NCBI RefSeq assembly: GCF_030161095.1
Contig: NZ_BSPP01000002.1
Span: 62,001-126,000 of the forward strand
DNA length: 64,000 nt
Direction: 5' to 3'
DNA from: Cypionkella aquatica
Lineage (GTDB): Bacteria; Pseudomonadota; Alphaproteobacteria; Rhodobacterales; Rhodobacteraceae
The translations under genes were made by a program, and so were the position numbers. Positions 18,964 through 27,775 of this stretch are shown in pieces. Every line of letters begins with the position of its first letter. The first letter of the stretch is position 1. The notes beneath the pieces were generated by a model that ran no database searches, was not told the origin of the DNA, and saw nothing but the letters and a program-made list of their open reading frames with translations.

Positions 18964-19962
18964 TCAATTGGGGGTCGGGGTTAGCACAACCTCGACCCTT
19001 CGGTTTTGCTGCTGACCGTCCGGCGTCAGATTGCTAGCGCGCGGCGCCAGTGGGCCGACGCCGTTGGCGCTGATTTGGGCTGCAACCACACCATATTGCG
19101 CGATCAAAGTCTGCCGCACACTTTCGGCGCGCTTTTTTGAGAGCGTAATGTTCCCCGCCAAGCCACCTGAATCATCAGTATGTCCCACAAGCGTCACCGT
19201 TTGCGACGGATTGGCAGCAAGCCAGCCCGCAAGCGCCACCAGTGACGCGTATTTGCCATCGCTCAGCACCGCAGAACCCGAGCTGAACACCAGATCCTCC
19301 AGCACCAAAGCCTGCCCTTGATCGAGTGTTTGGCCGATCTCTTTCGTGGATGTCGGCTCAGACTGTGGCGTGATCGCTGGTTTCAGCGCAAAGCTGGTGG
19401 CTTGTGGCGGCTCGGCCGATTTGCTTGACGTTGCCAATTGCGCCGCCGCATCCCCACCAATCTGCGTCAGTTGCACATAGCCGTTATCAGGGGATTTGCT
19501 AACCATAAGGCCAAGATATTCCTTGCCTTTCGTACCGATTCTTTCTGCCGCCAGATAGCGGAAGTCGCCCAGATCAATATGCATATCTGGTTCGGCAACC
19601 ACCTCTGTGCCATATCGGAAATCATAGCCGCCGCAGGCCTCGGTCTCACATTCAAACATCACTTTGTAGCCGGCCGCAGCAATTTGTGCGCGCAGGCTTT
19701 GAACCATCGCAAGCGTGGAGCCTTCTGGCGTGGCGATCTTCCATGCGGTTTGGCTCAAGCTGCCTTCGGTCAATTCGGTGGCAATGGTGCCGCCTTGAAA
19801 CGGGCCGATGGCCAAGCGATACGACGCTGCAACCTCGCTGCGGTGCGATGTGGTTTCGGACGGGCCGGGGAATTGCAGCTGCAACTGCGGTGCGGCCTGC
19901 GCTGTTTTAGCGGACAGGCTGGCGGCAAGACAAAAAGCCACTTTGAATGGGCTGGTTTTCAT
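18964..19962 (-). CDS. OmpA-family (peptidoglycan-binding) exported protein
   Basis: A 332-residue exported protein. From the ATG at 19962 the N-terminus MKTSPFKVAFCLAASLSAKTAQA reads as a clean signal peptide, with AGAGG eight bases upstream. An earlier in-frame ATG (19986, overlapping the upstream stop) is possible but weaker. The middle (about 25-200) is unfamiliar and contains a Cys-x3-Cys pair (FECETEACGGYDF). The C-terminal about 110 residues form an OmpA/MotB domain: LEDLVFSSGSAVLSDGKY, VTLVGHTDDSGG and LSKKRAESVRQTLI, ending NRRVEVVLTP. The likely role is anchoring the outer envelope to peptidoglycan. Co-transcribed with the acetyltransferase and CinA-like genes. Confidence 0.85.
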   Translation of the reverse strand: MKTSPFKVAFCLAASLSAKTAQAAPQLQLQFPGPSETTSHRSEVAASYRLAIGPFQGGTIATELTEGSLSQTAWKIATPEGSTLAMVQSLRAQIAAAGYKVMFECETEACGGYDFRYGTEVVAEPDMHIDLGDFRYLAAERIGTKGKEYLGLMVSKSPDNGYVQLTQIGGDAAAQLATSSKSAEPPQATSFALKPAITPQSEPTSTKEIGQTLDQGQALVLEDLVFSSGSAVLSDGKYASLVALAGWLAANPSQTVTLVGHTDDSGGLAGNITLSKKRAESVRQTLIAQYGVVAAQISANGVGPLAPRASNLTPDGQQQNRRVEVVLTPTPN

Positions 19963-19982
19963 TGGTCTGGCCTCTGCTGGGC

Positions 19983-20690
19983 TCATTTCTGTCGATAGTG
20001 ATAGTGTCCCACAACCGTCATCCCCAAGGAAGCATAAAGCCTGCGCGCAGGATCATTGGCGACAGTCACCACCAACGACAGTGTATCTGCCCCATTGGCT
20101 TGCGCCCAAACAACTGCCGCCCGCAATATATTGTGCGCGGAACCCTGCCGACGTTGGCTTGGCGTCACCTCTAGCGCATGCAGCATCGCCACCTTGTCAT
20201 TCATCGCAACAAATGCTGCACCCGCTGCCCGGTCCTGTGCCCGCGCGAGGATCGCGGTTTTTGGTCCGGTAACGCGCGCCATCACCGCCAGTCGCGCGGC
20301 GCCTATGCCGCCTTCTGCCCAAAGATCGGAGGCGATCGCCATTGGCGGCCAGTGTGGAAAGGTCGTCATGGGATCGGGGGGCTGCGGTAAGATTGAGAGC
20401 GGTGCGGCATAGGCAACAACCGGATCGACAATGCGATACCCGCGCGCCATCAGCGCCTGATCCAGCATGCCGTCACCTTCGCGGATCAGAAAAAGCGCAG
20501 GTTGATCCAAGGCTGCCATCGCGGCTTCGGCTTGCGGAATATCGGTGTCTTGCCATGCAGCCTCGGCCGTCGCGGCTGACACCCGTTTGCCACCGCCCAG
20601 ACCGTTGCGGATGGTCCAGGGCCCCTGTCGAGCGGTCGAGGCTGGGACCCATGTCGCCTCCATCACCGACAAAAGCTTTTCGGGATTCAT
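19983..20690 (-). CDS. GNAT-family N-acetyltransferase
   Basis: A 235-residue protein. The C-terminal half has the GNAT core: FVAMNDKVAMLHALEVTPSQRRQG (motif A with QRRQGSA), then ILRAAVVWAQANGADTLSLVV and NDPARRLYASLGMTVVGHY, the classic last strand. The N-terminal half (ARQGPWTIRNGLGGGKRVSA) is characteristic of a group of roseobacter-type acetyltransferases. Substrate unknown. It overlaps the CinA-like gene by 4 bp (ATGA) upstream and ends at the OmpA-like gene, so the three form one unit. Confidence 0.83.
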   Translation of the reverse strand: MNPEKLLSVMEATWVPASTARQGPWTIRNGLGGGKRVSAATAEAAWQDTDIPQAEAAMAALDQPALFLIREGDGMLDQALMARGYRIVDPVVAYAAPLSILPQPPDPMTTFPHWPPMAIASDLWAEGGIGAARLAVMARVTGPKTAILARAQDRAAGAAFVAMNDKVAMLHALEVTPSQRRQGSAHNILRAAVVWAQANGADTLSLVVTVANDPARRLYASLGMTVVGHYHYRQK

Positions 20691-21406
20691 CCGAAAAGCT
20701 CTGTCAGGCGCAGCATGGCGGTGCTGACGCGGCCCGGGTCGGTGCCACGGATCACCAGATTGGTGCCATAAGCGCCGTTTTGCGTGAAAGGATATGACCC
20801 CATCGAAAGGTCTGGGAAAGCCGCCGCCAAAGCGCCAAAATCGCCGGCAATCTCGCCTTCGCCGCGCAACACGCGCAGGTTTTGTGACAGCAACGGCGGC
20901 CCACCCGTCAGCTGCGGCAGAACTGAAGCCAGCATCGCCTCAAATATCTTCGGCACCCCTGCCATCACATGCACATTGCCCAAGGTAAACCCCGGCGCAA
21001 TCGAGACCGGATTGTCGATCAGCGCAGCCCCATCCGGGATGCGCGCCATTCGCTGCCGGGCCTCGTTGAACGGCAGGTTCTGCCGCTCGTAATGTGCCGC
21101 CATCAGCGCCATCGCATCGGCGCGGTGGCTGATGGCCACGCCAAACGCCGCAGCGATGGCGTCGGCGGTAATATCGTCATGCGTAGGGCCAATGCCGCCC
21201 GATGTGAACAAATGGTCATATTTCGCCCGCAGACTATTCACAGCCGCGACAATCTCTTGGTGATCATCGGCCACGATCCGCGCTTCGGCCAAAGTGATGC
21301 CGTGTTTGGTCAACTCGCAGGCGATATAATGCAGGTTCGAATCGCGGGTGCGTCCCGACAGAATTTCATCGCCGATCACCAGCATCGCGGCTGTAGGGTT
21401 GGGCAT
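20687..21406 (-). CDS. CinA-like molybdopterin-binding domain protein (N-terminal domain only)
   Basis: A 239-residue protein of the MoaB/Mog-like fold that forms the N-terminal half of CinA. The motifs ML-VIGDEILSGRTRDSN, VADDHQEIVAAVN and FTSGGIGPTHDDITADAIAAAFG are diagnostic. The C-terminal nicotinamide-nucleotide amidase of full CinA (about 160 residues) is absent, so this is the short form widespread in alphaproteobacteria. In CinA this domain is linked to ADP-ribose/NMN pyrophosphatase activity; here that is inferred. The start at 21406 has AAAGGAG eight bases upstream; the longer frame is not supported. Confidence 0.86.
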   Translation of the reverse strand: MPNPTAAMLVIGDEILSGRTRDSNLHYIACELTKHGITLAEARIVADDHQEIVAAVNSLRAKYDHLFTSGGIGPTHDDITADAIAAAFGVAISHRADAMALMAAHYERQNLPFNEARQRMARIPDGAALIDNPVSIAPGFTLGNVHVMAGVPKIFEAMLASVLPQLTGGPPLLSQNLRVLRGEGEIAGDFGALAAAFPDLSMGSYPFTQNGAYGTNLVIRGTDPGRVSTAMLRLTELFG

Positions 21407-21563
21407 GCGTCTGCTCCTTTTGTTAAGGCAGACCATAAGCCAAAGCCGGGGGTGCAGGCCAGCATCTCTTGGATAAAGATAAAGTGCGCGATGGGCCAGC
21501 GCACGCCGCCTCTGGCAAAGCCGCAAAGCATCGCCTATTTAAGGCCAAACCGGAGGATTACCC

Positions 21564-22373
21564 GTGGAAGACATCCGTGGCCGCGTCACCAAGAATGGCA
21601 TCCGCATCTATGAAGAGGCGGATTTCACCGGCATGCACAAAGCCGGGCGGTGTGCTGCGGAAATCCTTGATATGGTTGCGGAACTGGTCAAGCCGGGAGT
21701 GACAACCTCGGTGATTGACGATTTCATCCGCGAAGAGATCGAGCGGCGCGGCGTGGTTTCCGCCACCATCGGCTACAAGGGCTATCAGCACGCTTCTTGT
21801 ATCAGCGTCAATCATGTGGTCTGCCACGGGATTCCGGGCGCTAAAGTGTTGGCAGATGGCGATATTCTGAATGTAGATGTGACGGTGATTGTCGATGGCT
21901 GGTTTGGCGATACCAGCCGAATGTATGTCGCAGGTGCGGTGCCGCGCAAAGCTGAACGGCTGATTGAAGTCACCCATGAATCCTTGATGCGCGGTATTGC
22001 TGCGGTGAAGCCCGGCAATACATTTGGCGATATTGGTTATGCTATTCAAAGCTATGTCGAAGCCAATCGTATGTCGGTGGTGCGCGATTTCTGCGGCCAC
22101 GGCCTTGGTCTGGTGTTCCATGCGCCGCCAAATGTGCTGCATTATGGCCGCCCCGGCACCGGCGCTGTGCTGGAAGAAGGCATGATCTTCACCATCGAAC
22201 CTATGGTTAATCTGGGGCGTCCCGAAACCAAAGTGCTGGCCGATGATTGGACCGCCGTGACCCGCGACAAATCACTGTCGGCGCAGTTTGAACACTCGGT
22301 TGGGGTGACTGCGACGGGATGTGAGATTTTCACCTTGTCACCCGCAGACAAGTTCCACCCAACCTGGGCTTAA
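21564..22373 (+). CDS. map: Type I methionine aminopeptidase
   Basis: A 269-residue cytosolic metalloprotease that removes the initiator methionine. Visible metal-ligand motifs are NVDVTVIVDGWFGDTSRMY (two Asp), GHGLGLVFH (His), IFTIEPM (Glu) and AQFEHS (Glu); HASCISVNHVVCHG holds the substrate-facing His. The start is GTG at 21564, with GGAGGA seven bases upstream and no good ATG. It is divergent from the CinA-like gene and its 3' end overlaps the convergent HAD gene by 4 bp. Confidence 0.96.
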   Translation: MEDIRGRVTKNGIRIYEEADFTGMHKAGRCAAEILDMVAELVKPGVTTSVIDDFIREEIERRGVVSATIGYKGYQHASCISVNHVVCHGIPGAKVLADGDILNVDVTVIVDGWFGDTSRMYVAGAVPRKAERLIEVTHESLMRGIAAVKPGNTFGDIGYAIQSYVEANRMSVVRDFCGHGLGLVFHAPPNVLHYGRPGTGAVLEEGMIFTIEPMVNLGRPETKVLADDWTAVTRDKSLSAQFEHSVGVTATGCEIFTLSPADKFHPTWA

Positions 22374-23008
22374 AGCCCAAGCAAGCCCAGTAAGTCTTTC
22401 ATATCATTGAAAAGAAGCGCGCCTTCGGCTGCTAGGGCCTCATTGCCTTGCGGCGCATATCCCATGCAGCGCATCGCCGCAGCGCGCGCCGCCCGCGCAC
22501 CCGTCGGGCTGTCTTCGATCACCACACATAGTCGTGGATCGACCGCCATCGCAGCCGCCGCGTGCAGGTAAACATCGGGTGCGGGCTTGGGCTTGCCAAG
22601 GCTTTGGCCGGAAAACAGCCCCTTGAACCGATGCAGCAAGCCGTGTTGACCCAAAGTGATCTGCATTTTCTCTTCAGAACCATTCGAGCCCATTGCGAAC
22701 GGAACTCTCGCCGCGTCCAGAGCATCCAGCACGCCCAAAATCCCCGGCACCAATGGCGTGCCAAGCCGCAGTTTCTCATAAAGCTGGTCGTAAAAATCAT
22801 CACACCATGCAGCAGGCAGCTGAGCGCCCATCGCATTGGCTTTCTCGCGCAACCCCTGCAAAGTCATGCCAAGAAAGGTGTTTTGTAGCACCTCCAGCGA
22901 CATCGACAGGCCATGTTGCGCCAGCGCGTCGTGCAGCAGATCAAACAGCATCGGTTCACTGTCAACGACAACACCGTCACAGTCGAAAATCACCGCTTTG
23001 GGGGTCAT
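22370..23008 (-). CDS. HAD-superfamily phosphatase (beta-phosphoglucomutase-like)
   Basis: A 212-residue subfamily IA HAD hydrolase. Motif I is AVIFDCDGVVVDSEP (nucleophile and acid Asp), motif II is FAMGSNGSEEK (Ser), motif III is LGKPKPAPDVYLHAA (Lys) and motif IV is CVVIEDSPTGARAA (acidic pair). The alpha-helical cap lies at about 20-85. Substrate unknown; members of this group act on sugar phosphates. The start at 23008 overlaps the rsmD stop by 4 bp. The upstream open frame extension lacks the motif-I context and is rejected. Last gene of the flavoprotein-rsmD-HAD operon. Confidence 0.88.
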   Translation of the reverse strand: MTPKAVIFDCDGVVVDSEPMLFDLLHDALAQHGLSMSLEVLQNTFLGMTLQGLREKANAMGAQLPAAWCDDFYDQLYEKLRLGTPLVPGILGVLDALDAARVPFAMGSNGSEEKMQITLGQHGLLHRFKGLFSGQSLGKPKPAPDVYLHAAAAMAVDPRLCVVIEDSPTGARAARAAAMRCMGYAPQGNEALAAEGALLFNDMKDLLGLLGL

Positions 23009-23562
23009 GAGGGGGCTTTCAAGATTGTAACAAGCGTGTCGCCGTATTTGCGTTGATCCAGCGGCACGAAGCCAGAAGGAGGGATGGGAGGAAGGCTTTC
23101 CTCCCATATTACAAGGGCTTCCGGGGCAAGCCACGGGATCAAAGCGGTTAGAGCCTGCTCTCCCATCGCTTTGCCATAAGGCGGGTCAAGGAAAACCACA
23201 TCAAAAGCTGCCCCCGGATTGATCCCGGGTTTGGTGGCATCACGACGCAAAATCTCGCAACGATCCACCGCCCGCATCAGCGCGATGTTGCGCTTCAACA
23301 GCGCTAATGCGGCCGCGCCGTTTTCCAGAAAGACCGCCTCAGCCGCCCCGCGTGACAAAGCCTCCAGCCCCAACGCGCCGGTGCCTGCAAACACATCCAG
23401 CACCCGTGCATCGCGCAAAGGATTGCCGTAGCCGCCATTGATCAGCAGGTTAAAGATCGACTCGCGCACGCGGTCCGATGTGGGGCGCAGATGCGCTTTC
23501 GCGTCACCTTCCCCCACCGCAGCTAGATGCAGCCCGCGCGCGGTGCCGCCAATGATCCTCAT
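23005..23562 (-). CDS. rsmD: 16S rRNA (guanine966-N2)-methyltransferase
   Basis: A 185-residue SAM-dependent methyltransferase that modifies G966 of 16S rRNA. RsmD marks are the start MRIIGGTARG, RPTSDRVRESIFNLL, the SAM-binding VLDVFAGTGALGLEALSRG, and the catalytic DPPY (VVFLDPPYGK). Length is typical. It overlaps the upstream flavoprotein and the downstream HAD gene by 4 bp each (ATGA), so all three should be translated from one message. Confidence 0.95.
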   Translation of the reverse strand: MRIIGGTARGLHLAAVGEGDAKAHLRPTSDRVRESIFNLLINGGYGNPLRDARVLDVFAGTGALGLEALSRGAAEAVFLENGAAALALLKRNIALMRAVDRCEILRRDATKPGINPGAAFDVVFLDPPYGKAMGEQALTALIPWLAPEALVIWEESLPPIPPSGFVPLDQRKYGDTLVTILKAPS

Positions 23563-24764
23563 GCTTTCAGCAGCGATTTCATCTCGGTCGCGGGGTTCTC
23601 GATTGCGGCTTTTGATGGCGATTTACCGTTTTCAATCAACCGCTTACCTACCATATACGCACGTGGATCATTCATCGCATCAACCGCCAGCAATGTGTCA
23701 CCCTGATAATACCAGAAGCTGACGCTGTCGCCATCCGGACCGCGTGTCACGATGTTATCGTAACCGACATTCAGTCCGGCGATTTGCAGTTTGCAGTCGT
23801 ATTGATCCGACCAGAACCACGGCTGTGCCTCATAGACCACCTGAGCGCCCATGATATTTTCCGCGATGGTCTCGGCCTGATGGATAGCATTGCCCACCGA
23901 TTCCAACCGCCACCGCCCGCCCTTGTGGGGAAAGCTGGCGCAATCGCCCGCCGACCATATATGCGGGTCCGACGTGCGGCCATATTCATCGGTCTTGATG
24001 CCGTTCTCAATCGCCAGACCCGCAGCTTCGGCCAAACCAGTACCCGGCAGAACACCAACCCCCGCAATGATGAAATCGGCGGCCAATTCGGTGCCATCGC
24101 TCAATCGCACGCTCGAGACGCGATCTTCGCCCAGAATGCGCTCCAACCCGGTGGATTCCAGAACCTTCACACCCCGCGAGGTATGCAAAGCGCGGAAGTA
24201 ATCGCTGGTCTCCGGCGCCGCAACCCGTTGCAGAATCCGGGGCGCCATTTCCAGTACCGTCACATCAAGCCCCAGCTTTGCCCCAACCGCCGCCGCTTCC
24301 AGCCCAATATAGCCGCCGCCGACGATCACCAACCGCCGGCCCGGCGCGAATTCTGCCTTCATCGCATCGACATCAGCCAGACTGCGCACCGTGTAGATCC
24401 CGGCCAGATCGCCGCCGATATTGCTGGGCAGCCGACGCGGATAAGACCCTGTCGCCAGCACCAGCTCGTCATAGGAAATCACCTCATCACCGACCATAAC
24501 CTTGCGGGTAATCGGCTCGATCAGTGAGACTTTTTCTCCCAATTTCAAAGTGATACCGTGTTCCGCATAGAAATCCGGGCCGCGCAGCCAAAGCCGCTCT
24601 TCCTCCATCTCGCCCAGCAGATAGGCCTTGGACAGCGGCGGGCGCTGATAGGGTGGTGCCGCCTCGTCGCCGATCAAAGTGATGCTGCCCTGATGTCCAA
24701 GCGCGCGCAATTTGGCCACCAAAGCGGCCCCAGCCTGTCCGGCCCCGATTACAACAACGTCCAT
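23559..24764 (-). CDS. FAD-dependent NAD(P)H:ferredoxin oxidoreductase (rhodocoxin/putidaredoxin reductase type)
   Basis: A 401-residue flavoprotein of the oxygenase-coupled ferredoxin reductase group. It shows the FAD loop VVIGAGQAGAALVAKL, the PPYQRPPLSKAYL segment characteristic of this subgroup, LVLATGSYPR, the NAD(H) loop VIVGGGYIGLEAAAVG and IWSAGDCASF near the C-terminus. It should pass electrons from NAD(P)H to a 2Fe-2S ferredoxin, but no ferredoxin or P450 gene is adjacent, so the partner is unknown. The open frame continues upstream for almost 200 codons antisense to the peroxiredoxin gene. The ATG at 24764 is the start because the FAD loop begins there. Confidence 0.88.
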   Translation of the reverse strand: MDVVVIGAGQAGAALVAKLRALGHQGSITLIGDEAAPPYQRPPLSKAYLLGEMEEERLWLRGPDFYAEHGITLKLGEKVSLIEPITRKVMVGDEVISYDELVLATGSYPRRLPSNIGGDLAGIYTVRSLADVDAMKAEFAPGRRLVIVGGGYIGLEAAAVGAKLGLDVTVLEMAPRILQRVAAPETSDYFRALHTSRGVKVLESTGLERILGEDRVSSVRLSDGTELAADFIIAGVGVLPGTGLAEAAGLAIENGIKTDEYGRTSDPHIWSAGDCASFPHKGGRWRLESVGNAIHQAETIAENIMGAQVVYEAQPWFWSDQYDCKLQIAGLNVGYDNIVTRGPDGDSVSFWYYQGDTLLAVDAMNDPRAYMVGKRLIENGKSPSKAAIENPATEMKSLLKA

Positions 24765-24845
24765 CCTGCGCGCCCCCTCTGGTCGAATGTTCGCGTGGAC
24801 CCTATATCCCGCAGGACGGGTAACGCAACGCATGAGGGATAGAAT

Positions 24846-25334
24846 ATGACGATTTCTGTAGGAGCCAAACTGCCGGACGCATCTTTGCAAGTGATGGGCG
24901 GAAATGGGCCGGAGGCCGTGTCGCTTTCGTCGAAACTGGCGGGGCGCAACGTGGTGATTTTCGGGCTTCCGGGCGCATATACCGGCACTTGCACCACCGC
25001 GCATGTGCCGAGCTTTATTCGCGCCAAAGAAAAGCTGGCCGCCAAAGGCGTTGATGAGGTGATTTGCCTGTCGGTGAACGATGCTTTCGTGATGAAAGCC
25101 TGGGGCGAATCGATGGGTGCCGATGCTGCCGGGATCACGATGGCGGGCGACGTGGACGCTAGCTTCACCAAGGCAATCGGGATGGAGTTTTCGGTGCCTG
25201 CAATTGGCTTCTTTGACCGTTCCAAACGCTATGCTTTGTATGCGGTAGACGGCGTGGTAAAGGTGCTTCACGCTGAAGAAAACGCAGGCCAGTGCGATAT
25301 TTCTGGCGGCGAAGCAATGCTTGCGGCGATCTAA
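24846..25334 (+). CDS. Peroxiredoxin, Prx5 type
   Basis: A 162-residue thiol peroxidase. The active-site block PGAYTGTCTTAHVPSF places the peroxidatic Cys at residue 49, followed by ICLSVNDAFVMKAW and a conserved Asp/Thr segment of the Prx5 group. A second Cys near the C-terminus (AGQCDISGGEA) may act as resolving residue. It reduces peroxides in the cytosol using glutaredoxin or thioredoxin. Divergent from the flavoprotein operon. It ends eight bases before a 38-bp perfect palindrome shared with the convergent pterin dehydratase gene. Confidence 0.93.
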   Translation: MTISVGAKLPDASLQVMGGNGPEAVSLSSKLAGRNVVIFGLPGAYTGTCTTAHVPSFIRAKEKLAAKGVDEVICLSVNDAFVMKAWGESMGADAAGITMAGDVDASFTKAIGMEFSVPAIGFFDRSKRYALYAVDGVVKVLHAEENAGQCDISGGEAMLAAI

Positions 25335-25342
25335 GTTAATAA

Positions 25343-25380
25343 GTGACTCTTCATTCATATCGATATGAATGAAGAGTCAC
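25343..25380. repeat. Perfect 38-bp AT-rich palindrome between convergent genes
   Basis: Left arm 25343-25360 (GTGACTCTTCATTCATAT) is exactly complementary to 25363-25380, leaving only CG at the centre. It sits 8 bp after the peroxiredoxin stop and 5 bp before the pterin dehydratase stop, so it may serve as a shared transcript-end hairpin. It lacks GC-rich base pairs and a U-run, unlike the other terminators here. Confidence 0.85.
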
Positions 25381-25385
25381 AAATA

Positions 25386-25751
25386 TTAGGCGATCCGATT
25401 TGCACGGCTTTCGCACAGGCAGGAAATAGGCTCTGAATGGTTGTGAACGACCTCGGCGGCACCTGCAAATTTGTCCATCTGCTTGGCCAAAGTGATGTCC
25501 AACGCAGACAGGCCATTGCAGTCATGCGTCACCAGTGTGACATCGACGACATTGTATTTATTTGACCATTCCGGGTGGTGGTTCAGTTTTTCCGCAGCCA
25601 AAGCGGCGCGGGTCATGAAAGCCCAGGCCTCAGAAAAACTTTTAAACTTCCATACCTTACGGATTGCATCCCGGTCGGGAACAGCCCCCCAGCCGGTTTC
25701 GCCCAACGCGGGCAAAGTGCTGCGTTCTTCTGTGGTAAGCAGCGTCGCCAT
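25386..25751 (-). CDS. phhB: 4a-hydroxytetrahydrobiopterin dehydratase (PCD/DCoH) with C-terminal tail
   Basis: A 121-residue protein. The PCD signature is clear: [45 protein letters not shown], with the catalytic His pair and the Thr-His-Asp. The enzyme recycles pterin cofactor of aromatic amino acid hydroxylases; no hydroxylase gene is in the window. Family members usually end near 'AKQMD', but this one continues about 24 residues ([20 protein letters not shown] and so on) with no known counterpart, up to the edge of the palindrome. The tail may reflect loss of the ancestral stop codon. Last gene of the Rid-GDPD-DUF482-phhB run. Confidence 0.88.
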   Translation of the reverse strand: MATLLTTEERSTLPALGETGWGAVPDRDAIRKVWKFKSFSEAWAFMTRAALAAEKLNHHPEWSNKYNVVDVTLVTHDCNGLSALDITLAKQMDKFAGAAEVVHNHSEPISCLCESRANRIA

Positions 25752-25766
25752 GGCCGTTCCTTTCCG

Positions 25767-26912
25767 TTAATCTTCCGAAGCCACATGCCGGAACGGACCA
25801 TAGCTCGTCAGAACCTCGATTTCGCCCTCAACGGCGCGTCGTTCTTCCACAAGGTAGCGCGCAACGGCACCGCGGAAAGCCGGATCTGCGATATAGTGCA
25901 GCGAATGAACCGGCATCGGCAGATAGCCGCGCGCCAATTTGTGCTCGCCCTGCGCGCCTGCTTCGACACGCAGCAAACCGTGCAGGATAGCCCAGTCGAT
26001 TGCCTGATAATAGCATAGTTCAAAATGCAGGCAGGGGTGATCCTCGATACAGCCCCAATAGCGGCCAAAAAGCGTATCGCGGCCAATGAAATTCAACGCG
26101 CCCGCCACCGGAGTCTCTTCGCGAAAGGCCAGCACCAACAGCACATCATCGCGCATACTTGCTTGAATTTCATCGAAAAAACCGCGAGTCAGATAGGGCG
26201 TGCCCCATTTGCGGCTGCCGGTGTCCTGATAAAATTGCCAGAACGCGTCCCAATGGTTGGGCTCGATCTGCGCTCCGGTCAGCGCACTGATCTCAAGTCC
26301 ACTGGCGCGGGCGGTTTCACGCTCTTTGCGGATCATTTTGCGCTTGCGGCTGGACAGATCAGCCAGGAAATCATCAAAACCCGCGTAGCCGCGATTTTCC
26401 CAGTGGAATTGCTGGGTTACCCGGTGCAGCAAACCGTGCTGGCCCGCCAATGCTTCGGCCTCTTCCTGGGTGCAGAAGGTGATGTGCAGGCTGGAAAGAT
26501 TATTCTGATCGGTCAGCCCAACCGCTGCCTCAAGCAGTGTTTCACGCAAGGCCGGATCACCCAGAAACCGCCGGCCAGAGGCCGGGGTGAATGGCACCGC
26601 CGCCTGCAGTTTCGGATAATAGCGCCCGCCCGCGCGCTCCAGCGCCTCGGCCCAACCGTGGTCGAAGATGTATTCGCCCTGCGAATGTGATTTCACGTAA
26701 AGCGGCAGTGCTGCAACCGGGTCAGTGTCGCGCAGGATCAGCGGGCGCGGCAGCCAGCCGGTGCCTTTGCCCGTTGAACCAGACCGATCCAGCGCCGACA
26801 AAAAGCGGTAGGTGGTGAAAGGGTCAACTGGCCGACCGGGGCCGGGACAGGCCAATGCATCCCACTGCTCCGCTGTCATCGCGGACATGCCGTCAAGAAG
26901 GTCTGCTTGCAT
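25767..26912 (-). CDS. GNAT-like protein of the DUF482/COG3146 family
   Basis: A 381-residue protein. It has the conserved family blocks LPLYVKSHSQGEYIFDHGWA, SSLHITFCTQEEAEAL, FLADLSSRKRKMIRKERE and GRYWGCIEDHPCLHFELCYY, then EAGAQGEHKLARGYLP. These define the peptidogalycan biosynthesis-like DUF482 family, which folds as a double GNAT domain similar to FemX-type aminoacyltransferases. The actual substrate is not established. It starts 92 bp after the glycerophosphodiesterase gene and is followed 15 bp later by phhB, so it is part of the same minus-strand run. Confidence 0.82.
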   Translation of the reverse strand: MQADLLDGMSAMTAEQWDALACPGPGRPVDPFTTYRFLSALDRSGSTGKGTGWLPRPLILRDTDPVAALPLYVKSHSQGEYIFDHGWAEALERAGGRYYPKLQAAVPFTPASGRRFLGDPALRETLLEAAVGLTDQNNLSSLHITFCTQEEAEALAGQHGLLHRVTQQFHWENRGYAGFDDFLADLSSRKRKMIRKERETARASGLEISALTGAQIEPNHWDAFWQFYQDTGSRKWGTPYLTRGFFDEIQASMRDDVLLVLAFREETPVAGALNFIGRDTLFGRYWGCIEDHPCLHFELCYYQAIDWAILHGLLRVEAGAQGEHKLARGYLPMPVHSLHYIADPAFRGAVARYLVEERRAVEGEIEVLTSYGPFRHVASED

Positions 26913-27004
26913 GATCCGCCTGTTTTGCCTGCGCCGGGGCGGCTTTAGCCAGCCAAGCTTTGCTTATTTCCACGCCCTGAAAGATGGGCCCTGCGCGGCG
27001 TTCG

Positions 27005-27775
27005 TCAAGTTGTCAGGGCTGCTGGATAGGTTTCAAAGGTGACATTCTGTGCGATTTTGCGGGCTTTGGCTTCGGCTGCGGGGCTGCGGATCGTCCAGCA
27101 CAAAATGGCTGCGCCTTGCAATTTTAGCTCCGCGACGCGGGGGCGGTTCAGATCGGCGGCTTCGTGGCTTATAAAGCTGGAAAGCGTACGGTCATAATCC
27201 GGGATCGGGCGCAGGCGGTCACAGATTTCGGCGGCAAGCGGCGCCCAATCGGCCGGATCATAGGCCGAAGTGGTCAGTCCGCGCGCCAGATGTGGGGCAA
27301 GGCTTGCCATCCGCGCGACGCTATGCGGGTTGAACGACATCACCGCCACCGCGCCCTTGTAATCCGCCAGCAAGGCGGCGGTTTCGGTCTCCAGTCGACC
27401 ATCGGTTTCGGACATGCTGTCGGTCTGGTCCTTGATCTCGATCAGCAAGGGGGCTTGGCCTGCAACCAGCGCCAGAATCTCGGCCAGAGTCGGGACGGTC
27501 TCGTCGCTACCGTGCAGTTTGATCTGGGCCAGTTCGGCGGCGGTGCGGTCCTTGACCGGCCCGGTTGCGCTGGTCAGACGGCCCAACGCTTCGTCATGGA
27601 ACACCATCGCGGTGCCATCTTTGGACAGCTGCAAGTCAATCTCGATGCCATACCCAGCCGAGATCGCCGCCTGCACAGCAGCGCGTGAATTTTCGGGGCG
27701 GCCCGCCGCGCGGTTGTGGTAGGCGCGGTGCGTCAGCGGGGCTTGCAGGAAGGCGGCGGGCAGGGGGACGCGCAT
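27005..27775 (-). CDS. Glycerophosphodiester phosphodiesterase (GDPD)
   Basis: A 256-residue TIM-barrel phosphodiesterase. Catalytic marks are THRAYHNRAAGRPENSRAA (His-Arg and Glu-Asn), GIEIDLQLSKDG (Glu-x-Asp) and VFHDEALGRLT (catalytic His). LLIEIKDQ provides the later Glu and Lys. It hydrolyses glycerophosphodiesters to glycerol-3-phosphate and an alcohol. No signal peptide is seen, so it is cytosolic. The start ATG shares one base with the stop of the upstream Rid gene (TGATG), indicating tight coupling. Confidence 0.92.
   Translation of the reverse strand: MRVPLPAAFLQAPLTHRAYHNRAAGRPENSRAAVQAAISAGYGIEIDLQLSKDGTAMVFHDEALGRLTSATGPVKDRTAAELAQIKLHGSDETVPTLAEILALVAGQAPLLIEIKDQTDSMSETDGRLETETAALLADYKGAVAVMSFNPHSVARMASLAPHLARGLTTSAYDPADWAPLAAEICDRLRPIPDYDRTLSSFISHEAADLNRPRVAELKLQGAAILCWTIRSPAAEAKARKIAQNVTFETYPAALTT

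Noticed and set aside
24765-25358. N-terminal extension of the ferredoxin-reductase-like frame
   Set aside because: These nearly 200 codons are antisense to the peroxiredoxin gene; the FAD loop begins at the internal ATG at 24764.
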